Source: Acidobacteriota bacterium (lineage in GTDB: Bacteria; Acidobacteriota; Terriglobia; Bryobacterales; Bryobacteraceae). From it: DNA of 41,913 bases. The stretch is from assembly GCA_947470805.1 (NCBI GenBank), contig CANIVU010000083.1, positions 1 through 41,913 on the forward strand, read 5' to 3'. Numbering within the stretch: position 1 is the first letter of the stretch; the number at the start of each line of letters is the position of its first letter. The translations under genes and the position numbers were made by a program. Positions 36,434-41,913 of this stretch are shown here, one piece after another. The notes under the pieces are model-generated. The model was given only the letters and a program-made list of their open reading frames with translations, searched no databases and was not told the DNA's origin.

Positions 36434-38437
36434 ATGCGCAAATTTTCGGCTCTCTTGCTGGTAGCGGCCCTCTGTGGCCAGGACTTGAAGTTCGAGACGA
36501 GTTCGCAGCTGGTGGTGGTCAACGTGACCGTCAAAGGCAAAGACGGCCAACCGCTTACCGGATTGAAAAAAGAGGACTTCCGCGTCTATGAAGACGGCAA
36601 GCCGGTCAATCTTTCGATCTTTGAATACCAGGAATTGAGTAAAGAGGTCCTCGCCGCGGTCCCGATCCCGAAACCCGCGCCGCTCGCCGTCAAGCCGCCG
36701 CCGGAGGAATTGGAACCGGCGCCGAAGCCCTCCTTCCGCGATAAACGGCTGATGGTATTGTTTTTCGACTTCACCAGCCTGCCGCAAATGGACCTGATTC
36801 GGGCGAAAGAAGCCGCTTCGGAGTTCCTGTCCAAGCAAGTGACCGCCTCCGATCTCATTGCCCTGTATACGTTTAACACCAAATTAAAAAAGGTGGTGGA
36901 TTTTACCGGCGACCGGGAAGAATTGTTGAAAACGGTACAGAGTTTCGGCGTCTCCGCCGGCGTCGAGCAAGACGCCGCCGCCACCGATGTTGTTGAAAAC
37001 GTGGAAGATGAAGACGGCGCACTGGTTACCGACGAGACCGAGTTCGCCATTTTCAATACCGACCAGAAGCTGGGCGCGCTGGAGGATCTCTCCAAGGAAT
37101 TAGCGGTAATTCCAGAGAAAAAGGCGGTGGTCTACTTCTCGAGCGGCGTAGGCAAGAACGGCATGGACAACCAGAGCCAGCTGCAGGCCGCGGTGAACGC
37201 GGCGGTGCGCGGCGGGGTGGCGTTGTACCCGATCGATGTGCGCGGTTTGATCGCTATGGCCCCGGCAGGCGACGCTTCCAAGGGCGCGCCGCGCGGCACG
37301 GCCATCTTCAGCGGCGCCCAGCAACGGCAGACGCGCGACCGGGTGAACGACCAGCAGGAAACGCTCTTCACACTGGCGGCGGACACCGGCGGCAAGGCTT
37401 TATTAGACTCAAATGACCTCGCTTTAGGCATCAAAAACGCGCAAAAAGACGTAGAAAGTTACTATACTTTGGCGTATTATTCGTCCAATTCCGCCAAGGA
37501 TGGGAAGTTCCGGAAGATCAAAGTGGAGCTAACGAACCGAAAGGAAGCCAAGCTCGACTACCGTCCGGGATACTACTCAGACAAGATCTGGAACCAGTTC
37601 GACACCTCCGATAAGGAGAAGCAGTTGTCGGAGGCGATGGGGCTGGGCAACCCGGTAACGGAACTCCCGATGGCGGTGGAACTCCTTTATTTCCGGCTAG
37701 ATAAGAACCGGTACTACGTCCCGATGGCGGTGAAGATTCCGGGTTCGAAGGTGGGCGTGAAGTCCGGGAAGACCGATCTGGACTTCGTCGGAACCGTGAA
37801 GGACTCGAAAGGCCGGACCGTCGCGTCGCTGCGCGACGCGATCAAAGTGAAACTGCCCGAAGGGGCGGCCGAAAAACTGGCCCAGCGGAGCCTGCTCTAC
37901 GACGCCGGGTTCCAGCTAACTCCTGGAAAATACACGATCAAGGTCCTGGCTCGCGAGAACCAGGAGGGGAAACTGGGAACCTTTGAAGCCAAGTTCACTG
38001 TGCCCGATCTGGACCAGGGCGGGGCGGCGGCGGTGAGCAGCCTGGTGTTGGGGACGGGCCGGGAGACCATGGCGGCGCTGGTGGGGAAGGCCGGTAAACC
38101 AAAGAAAACCGGAGAGTTAAATCCACTTATCCAGGACGGGAAGAAACTGGCGCCAAGCGTCACCCACGTCTTCCGGCGTCCGCAGACGATGACCGTTTTC
38201 AGCGAGACCTACACGCCGGGCACGATGGCGCGATTGGCGCTGTTTCACAACCGGAAGCAGATCTGGCAGTCCGCGCCACTGCGTGCGACCGCCGGGCGGA
38301 ACGGCGTTTTCTCCCTGGAGACGGCGGTGCGCCTAGGCCGTTTGCAGCCGGGAGAATACGTCTGTCAACTGACCGTGGTGGACCCGGTGGCACAGAAGTT
38401 TGAAGTGCGCCGGGTACCGATGTCTATCGTTCCTTAA
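36434..38437 (+). CDS. Secreted VWFA-related protein (acidobacterial type)
   Basis: This 667-residue protein has a short signal peptide (MRKFSALLLVAALCGQ), then the VVVNVTVKGKDGQPLTGLKKEDFRVYEDGKPV domain that opens VWFA-related acidobacterial proteins. A von Willebrand A-like domain spans about 100-320 (RLMVLFFDFTSLPQMDLIRAKEAASEFL, DLIALYTFNTKLKKVVDFT, KAVVYFSSGVGKNG, VALYPIDVRGL). The metal-site sequence is DFTSL rather than DxSxS. The C-terminal half (about 390-667) is beta-rich and unrecognised. It probably mediates protein-protein contacts in the periplasm or at the surface. It is one base downstream of the glycine-rich barrel gene, so the two products probably work together. Confidence 0.87.
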   Translation: MRKFSALLLVAALCGQDLKFETSSQLVVVNVTVKGKDGQPLTGLKKEDFRVYEDGKPVNLSIFEYQELSKEVLAAVPIPKPAPLAVKPPPEELEPAPKPSFRDKRLMVLFFDFTSLPQMDLIRAKEAASEFLSKQVTASDLIALYTFNTKLKKVVDFTGDREELLKTVQSFGVSAGVEQDAAATDVVENVEDEDGALVTDETEFAIFNTDQKLGALEDLSKELAVIPEKKAVVYFSSGVGKNGMDNQSQLQAAVNAAVRGGVALYPIDVRGLIAMAPAGDASKGAPRGTAIFSGAQQRQTRDRVNDQQETLFTLAADTGGKALLDSNDLALGIKNAQKDVESYYTLAYYSSNSAKDGKFRKIKVELTNRKEAKLDYRPGYYSDKIWNQFDTSDKEKQLSEAMGLGNPVTELPMAVELLYFRLDKNRYYVPMAVKIPGSKVGVKSGKTDLDFVGTVKDSKGRTVASLRDAIKVKLPEGAAEKLAQRSLLYDAGFQLTPGKYTIKVLARENQEGKLGTFEAKFTVPDLDQGGAAAVSSLVLGTGRETMAALVGKAGKPKKTGELNPLIQDGKKLAPSVTHVFRRPQTMTVFSETYTPGTMARLALFHNRKQIWQSAPLRATAGRNGVFSLETAVRLGRLQPGEYVCQLTVVDPVAQKFEVRRVPMSIVP

Positions 38438-38468
38438 TCTCCCATTTGGGTGGGCGGCGGGCGGGGTT

Positions 38469-38477
38469 TGGTATAAT
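38469..38477 (+). promoter_or_regulatory. Extended -10 promoter of the lysozyme-like gene
   Basis: TGGTATAAT is a perfect TGn-TATAAT element. Six bases later (38484) is the A of an ATG, so the predicted transcript starts on that ATG. No convincing -35 hexamer is present. Confidence 0.65.
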
Positions 38478-38483
38478 TAAGGC

Positions 38484-38611
38484 ATGACCCCTTGGTAAAT
38501 TCCCTTTATAGGGTCACGCAAACCCGCCTGCATTTCCTGCAACGAATTCACCCCCAACGGATCTACTAGCAGATCCCGAAAACCCCCAAACAAACATAGA
38601 GGTGACCGATT
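38484..38611 (+). ncRNA. Structured 5' leader with switch-like pairing (candidate cis-regulatory RNA)
   Basis: The ~128-nt leader holds three segments: A TGACCC (38485-38490), B GGGTCAC (38511-38517) and C GTGACC (38602-38607). C lies within the ribosome-binding region AGAGGTGACC of the gene at 38612. B can pair with A (six base pairs) or with C (six base pairs), but not both. B:C would hide the Shine-Dalgarno sequence. Between them is a separate hairpin, GGATCT-ACTAGC-AGATCC (38559-38576). The leader begins with a four-codon ORF, ATG ACC CCT TGG TAA (38484-38498), that covers A. It does not match a riboswitch class I know. Confidence 0.45.
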
Positions 38612-39082
38612 TTGAAACGATGGATAACCAAAGGATTGGTGTTGTGTTCTATTTTTCTGCCGCCCGCGGCGACATCTCCGGCCGAAGTACTGACGGAGAA
38701 ACACTACACCAAGGACTCCCGGTTCCAGAGAATCAAGGCGTTTTTCCAGAAACGCTCGTGCCCGATGGAGCGCTACGCAGCTGACCTTGTAGCCGCTGCC
38801 GACCAGAACCATCTGGACTGGCGACTTCTTCCGAGTCTGGCGCTCGTGGAGAGCAGCGGCGGCAAGGTGTTCGTTAACAACAATGTCTTCGGCTGGGACT
38901 CCTGCCGTCAAAAGTTCCCGAGCATTCAGGCAGGGATCCACACTGTCGCCGAGCGTCTTGCGAATTCGCCATACTACCGCGGCAAAAGCCTGGAGGGCAA
39001 GCTACGGGCGTACAACCAGAATCCACACTACGTGGCAACGGTGAAGAAAGTGATGTCCCAACTGGCTACAGAGCCCTGGTAA
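38612..39082 (+). CDS. Exported lysozyme-like (glucosaminidase/lytic transglycosylase-type) protein
   Basis: This 156-residue protein has a signal peptide (MKRWITKGLVLCSIFLPPAATS) and a compact lysozyme-fold segment: AADQNHLDWRLLPSLALVESSGG with probable catalytic E80, then NNNVFGWDS and RLANSPYYRGKSLEGKLRAYNQNPHYVATVKKVM. This resembles peptidoglycan glucosaminidases and soluble transglycosylases, but short. C50 and C98 could form a disulfide. It probably cuts or binds peptidoglycan in the periplasm. The start is TTG at 38612, supported by AGAGGTGA eight bases upstream and by the signal peptide. Its expression may be controlled by the leader described above. Confidence 0.8.
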   Translation: MKRWITKGLVLCSIFLPPAATSPAEVLTEKHYTKDSRFQRIKAFFQKRSCPMERYAADLVAAADQNHLDWRLLPSLALVESSGGKVFVNNNVFGWDSCRQKFPSIQAGIHTVAERLANSPYYRGKSLEGKLRAYNQNPHYVATVKKVMSQLATEPW

Positions 39083-39097
39083 TCGGTTATCCGATTA
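39080..39097. terminator. Stem-loop that spans the stop codons of two convergent genes
   Basis: TAATCGG, TTAT and CCGATTA form a 7-bp stem with a 4-nt loop. The left arm begins with the plus-strand stop TAA (39080-39082), and the loop holds most of the minus-strand stop (39087-39089). It lacks a T-run, so it may stabilise 3' ends or stall polymerase rather than act as a classic terminator. Confidence 0.4.
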
Positions 39098-39233
39098 CAC
39101 GGACTCCGAAATAGAGACCACCGAAAACGAGGACGCTGGCGGCGGCAACGGCAAGCCATAGCATCATTCGTTCGGAATTGGACGTTTGTTCTTTCGCGTC
39201 CTTCTTCATGGTTTCGTCGAGGCTATCAAACAT
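39087..39233 (-). CDS. Small single-pass membrane protein (48 residues)
   Basis: AGGAGGT (39245-39239, minus strand) lies five bases before the ATG, an excellent ribosome binding site. The product starts MFDSLDETMKKDAKEQTSNS, a charged N-terminal region, followed by one hydrophobic helix at about residues 24-46 (MLWLAVAAASVLVFGGLYFGV) and ends RVIG. It has no known family that I recognise. It converges with the lysozyme-like gene, four bases between stop codons. A function in the inner membrane is likely; the partner is unknown. Confidence 0.75.
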   Translation of the reverse strand: MFDSLDETMKKDAKEQTSNSERMMLWLAVAAASVLVFGGLYFGVRVIG

Positions 39234-39489
39234 GGGAGACCTCCTGGGGTCGGTGCCTACTTATGAACGTATGAGGCCGAATCGGTCTCGCCAGGTGGCC
39301 CGTGCGCTGTATGAAAGGGTGTAAGGTGCGCGGGTCGCTGGGCGTATTTCCAATTTGAGAATACACCCGATTTGTTCCCGCGATTCACAATTATTTTTCG
39401 TTTGCTTGCAACAGGTTGGCGGAGCAGGGGGCTGACGCTGCTTCCTTTGGGCGGTGTGTCGCGTATTGGGGCGATCCCCTTTTCTCGCA
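39234..39489 (-). other. Leader/intergenic region of the small membrane protein gene
   Basis: This 256-bp region carries the ribosome binding site of the 48-residue protein and, read on the minus strand, a hairpin GGGTGTATT...AATACGCCC at 39368-39340 (nine pairs with one G-U, 11-nt loop). GGGGCGATCCCC followed by TTTT (39468-39483) is terminator-like on the plus strand, but no plus-strand gene ends there. No clear promoter was found and no other gene is visible. Confidence 0.4.
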
Positions 39490-40743
39490 CTATAGGAGGT
39501 TGGCGGGGGTGCGCGGGGTGGAGAGGATTTCGGTGAACGCCTTCCAGCGGGCGGCGGGGTCTTCGCCGGCAGTCTTGGCAACCCAGTTGGCGACGATGTC
39601 TTCGCCGAAGCTGTAGTTGATGATGTACGTCCGGTTTTCGTTGAAGAAACGGAGGCGGCGCTCGGCCATGGATTTGGTCTGCAGGTTGTAGCGCTGCAGA
39701 TAGGCCACAGTCTCCTCGGCGGTCTTGACGCCGTCGAGATAGGCACGGGCGGCCTGGATGGGCGCGTGACGGAGCGGACGGAGCAACTTCTGCATCTGAT
39801 GCTGTTCGGCGGCTAAGGCGGGGTCGAGGCCGGCTTCCTTGAAGAGCACATCGCGCTTGAAGGCCAGGCGCTCCTCTCCGTGAATCACCAGGCTGGCGCC
39901 GTAATCCGCCGTTCCTTCGGCGATCAGCGACTGGGGGCTGAAGAGCGGATAGACGCAATACTCCATCCAGCCCTTCTCCTTGACCAGGCGGGCTTCGAGA
40001 AGGGCGTTATAGACGTGGTGGCCGGGGTAGCCTTCGTGGCAGGCGAGGTGGATGATGCGATCGATGCCGATGGGCAGTTCAATGTTGACCTGGATGAGCG
40101 AGCGGGCGTTGCCTTTGTACCAGTTGTAGGCGCTCCAGGATTTGTCCTTCACGTATTCAATTTCGAAGGACTCGTTGGCGGGGAGGTTGGGGATCCACTT
40201 CTTCGTGCGGGTGCGGGCTTCGGCAATGGCGGCTTTGAAGGTGCGGTCGACGCGGTCGGCTGGAATGGCGAAGCGGGCATCGAACTTGGCGTACCGGTCT
40301 TCGAGAGGACCGTCGCCGGGGAGCGCTTTTTCAAGCGCCGCGCGGCCGGCTTCGAACTCCGAGAGGCTGACGCCGGGCGGGTCGACTTCGTAGAGCGCCT
40401 TGGCTTCCCTGTCGAACGACAGTTTTTCGCCGCGGAGGAGACTGATGCGGGCGGCGGCGGCGCGGGTTTGGGTGAGGAGATAAGTCTGGCGGCCGAGGTC
40501 CCCCCCGGTAAACTGCCCGATGGCGTCGAGGAGGGTGCTGGCTTCGGTGGAGAGGTTCTCGATGGGTTGTTTGGCCGGCTTCCATTCGGCGGGGCCGTAG
40601 TAGGCGTCGACGTAGTTGGGGTCGTGGTGGCCGATGGCGAGGATCAGCTTGACGTAGCGCTCGGCGAGAGAGTTCATATCAGCGGATTTGCGGGCGCAAC
40701 TGGCGGCGGAGAGGGCCAGGAGCGCATGGCGGCGGGTTAGCAT
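39490..40743 (-). CDS. DUF885-type putative zinc peptidase, exported
   Basis: This 417-residue protein begins MLTRRHALLALSAASC, a twin-Arg/lipobox-like export signal with Cys16. The body shows the DUF885 metallopeptidase signature: H236-E237 in HLACHEGYPGHHVYN (ligands H236 and H242 or H243) and the third ligand E276 in SPQSLIAEGTADY, an HExxx(H) gluzincin-like arrangement. The N-terminal half is helical (YVKLILAIGHHDPNYVDAYYGP). The enzyme is probably an envelope carboxypeptidase or dipeptidase. It starts 9 bp after the NtrC-like gene on the same strand, without a clear ribosome binding site, so it is likely in an operon with it. Confidence 0.82.
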   Translation of the reverse strand: MLTRRHALLALSAASCARKSADMNSLAERYVKLILAIGHHDPNYVDAYYGPAEWKPAKQPIENLSTEASTLLDAIGQFTGGDLGRQTYLLTQTRAAAARISLLRGEKLSFDREAKALYEVDPPGVSLSEFEAGRAALEKALPGDGPLEDRYAKFDARFAIPADRVDRTFKAAIAEARTRTKKWIPNLPANESFEIEYVKDKSWSAYNWYKGNARSLIQVNIELPIGIDRIIHLACHEGYPGHHVYNALLEARLVKEKGWMEYCVYPLFSPQSLIAEGTADYGASLVIHGEERLAFKRDVLFKEAGLDPALAAEQHQMQKLLRPLRHAPIQAARAYLDGVKTAEETVAYLQRYNLQTKSMAERRLRFFNENRTYIINYSFGEDIVANWVAKTAGEDPAARWKAFTEILSTPRTPANLL

Positions 40744-40752
40744 TTGGGTTTC

Positions 40753-41913
40753 TTATTTATCGAGACCGAACCGGTCAATGAGGCGGTAGAGAGTTTTGCG
40801 TTCAATACCGAGAATTTTCGCGGCTTTGCTTTTGTTGCCGCCAGTAGCGGCGAGCACCTTGCGAATCTGGTCGACCTTGGCGTCTTCGAGGGTTTCGCCG
40901 GCGGTGTCGCGGCCTTCGCTATCGGCGATGGCGTCGTTGACGGCCGATTCGTCGATGCGGCCCTGGGGGGCAAGGATGACGAGGCGTTCCATCAGGTGCT
41001 GGAGCTGGCGGACGTTGCCGGGCCAGGTGTGGACGTCGAGGGCCTTCACGCCGCTCTCGGTGAGAATGGCGTGGGTGAAGTAGCGGCTGTTGTAACGGTC
41101 GAGGAAGGTCTGGGCGAGGAGCGGCACGTCGCCACGGCGTTCGCGGAGAGCTGGAATTTCAATGCGTACCACGTCGAGGCGGAACCAGAGATCCTCGCGG
41201 AACTTGCCCTGTTCGACGAGCTGGCGGACGTTTTTGTTTGTGGCGGCGACAATGCGGACATCGATGGGACGGCCGCGCGGGGCACCGATGGGCCGGATTT
41301 CGCGTTCCTGGAGGACGCGCAGGAGCTTGGCTTGGAAATTGAGATCGATGTCGCCGATTTCATCGAGGAAGATCGTTCCCCCGTTGGCGGATTCAAAGAC
41401 GCCCTGGCGGTCGCGGTCGGCCCCGGTGAACGAGCCCTTCATGGCACCGAAGAGTTCGCTTTCGAGCAAAGACGGCGGGATGGAGCCGCAATCGACGGCG
41501 ACGAAGGGCTTTTCCGAGCGGCGGGAGTAGCGGTGGATCATCCGGGCGATGAGTTCCTTCCCGGTACCGGTTTCGCCTTCGACGAGGAGAGTGGCGTCGG
41601 TGGGGGCCACTTTGGCGAGCACCTTAAAGATGTCGACCATAAGGGCGGAGGAGCCGATCATCTCGGTTTCCGGGATGTCGTCGATGCGGGTTTCCTTCTC
41701 CTCCGGTTCAACGAACGACGCTTCGGCACGGCGGATCTTTTCCACCATGTCGTCGAGATCGAAAGGCTTGGCCAGGTAGTCGAACGCGCCGCCGCGGGTG
41801 GCGGCCATGACTGTTTCCATGGAACCGCGGCCGGACATAAGGATGACGGCGCAATCCGGACGGGAGGTGCGGGCGGCGTTCAGAACATCCAGGCCGGTAC
41901 GCTCATCGAGATA
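40753..41913 (-). CDS. Sigma-54-dependent NtrC-family response regulator (5' end outside window)
   Basis: The open frame covers 386 codons up to the right edge. The partial receiver is YLDERTGLDVLNAARTSRPDCAVI, GGAFDYLAKPF, with its phospho-Asp just outside the window. The AAA+ domain has Walker A GETGTGKE, the sigma-54 contact loop written GSFTGA instead of GAFTGA, Walker B IFLDEIGDI, and sensor motifs LREDLWFRLDV-like FREDLWFRLDVVRI. The Fis-type helix-turn-helix is at the C-terminus (NKSKAAKILGIERKTLYRLIDRFGL). It activates sigma-54 promoters after phosphorylation. Its sensor kinase is not in view. An internal ATG at 41838 is not the real start. Confidence 0.93.
   Translation of the reverse strand, partial: YLDERTGLDVLNAARTSRPDCAVILMSGRGSMETVMAATRGGAFDYLAKPFDLDDMVEKIRRAEASFVEPEEKETRIDDIPETEMIGSSALMVDIFKVLAKVAPTDATLLVEGETGTGKELIARMIHRYSRRSEKPFVAVDCGSIPPSLLESELFGAMKGSFTGADRDRQGVFESANGGTIFLDEIGDIDLNFQAKLLRVLQEREIRPIGAPRGRPIDVRIVAATNKNVRQLVEQGKFREDLWFRLDVVRIEIPALRERRGDVPLLAQTFLDRYNSRYFTHAILTESGVKALDVHTWPGNVRQLQHLMERLVILAPQGRIDESAVNDAIADSEGRDTAGETLEDAKVDQIRKVLAATGGNKSKAAKILGIERKTLYRLIDRFGLDK

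Noticed and set aside
38511-38611. c-di-GMP-I (GEMM) riboswitch
   Set aside because: The start (GGUCACGCAAA) and end (GGUGACCGAU) look similar, but the conserved internal GCAAAGC and GCAAACC segments are missing by eye.
39468-39483. GGGGCGATCCCC + TTTT as a terminator for the DUF885 gene
   Set aside because: The T-run follows the stem only on the plus strand, whereas that gene is on the minus strand.

Overview
The window is high-GC bacterial chromosome, most likely from an Acidobacteriota member of the Solibacter/Bryobacteraceae type. This is inferred from very large Oar-like TonB-dependent receptors with an N-terminal carboxypeptidase-regulatory-like domain, a VWFA-related protein of the kind abundant in Acidobacteria, a mini PEP-CTERM protein and many secreted enzymes. 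No phage, insertion sequence, CRISPR array, rRNA or tRNA gene was recognised.

Layout. 1-4.9 kb (minus): a SusC/Oar-like receptor followed by a heparinase II/III-like polysaccharide lyase cut by the left edge. 5.0-12.5 kb (plus): a compact chemosensory operon, mostly with overlapping or abutting genes: soluble receptor-like protein, CheY, STAS protein, CheA, membrane chemoreceptor, CheW, CheR, CheB. No flagellar gene lies nearby. 12.8-16.8 kb: a beta-helix protein and a Tat-exported enolase-superfamily enzyme that diverge from overlapping start codons, then an exported acetolactate decarboxylase. 16.8-21.4 kb (minus): argS-acnA operon with its promoter and terminator. 21.5-22.7 kb: a 69-residue PEP-CTERM protein, a DUF2061 membrane protein and an ISC-type ferredoxin. 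22.7-27.8 kb (minus): TonB receptor - YfiR-like periplasmic protein - hybrid histidine kinase, a plausible sensing unit. 27.8-31.8 kb: a lipoprotein, an amidohydrolase-like protein that has lost its catalytic residues, a PHP-domain protein and a GT4 glycosyltransferase. 31.8-39.1 kb (plus): TadG-like and TadE-like proteins, a possible 50-codon ORF, a receptor whose plug is replaced by a glycine-rich segment, a VWA protein, and a lysozyme-like protein behind a structured leader. 39.1-41.9 kb (minus): a 48-residue membrane protein, a DUF885-type peptidase and an NtrC-family regulator cut by the right edge.

The most novel-looking signal is the roughly 128-nt leader before the lysozyme-like gene (38484-38611). 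It has an extended -10 promoter, a four-codon ORF placed exactly at the predicted transcript start, and three short segments that can pair in two mutually exclusive ways, one of which hides the ribosome binding site. Other points of interest are a soluble chemoreceptor with a CheZ-like FQDxxxQ motif, the plug-less glycine-rich receptor, the amidohydrolase pseudoenzyme, and several promoters whose -10 box sits 6-8 nt before the start codon, suggesting leaderless mRNAs. All calls are by eye; no database search or folding program was run.
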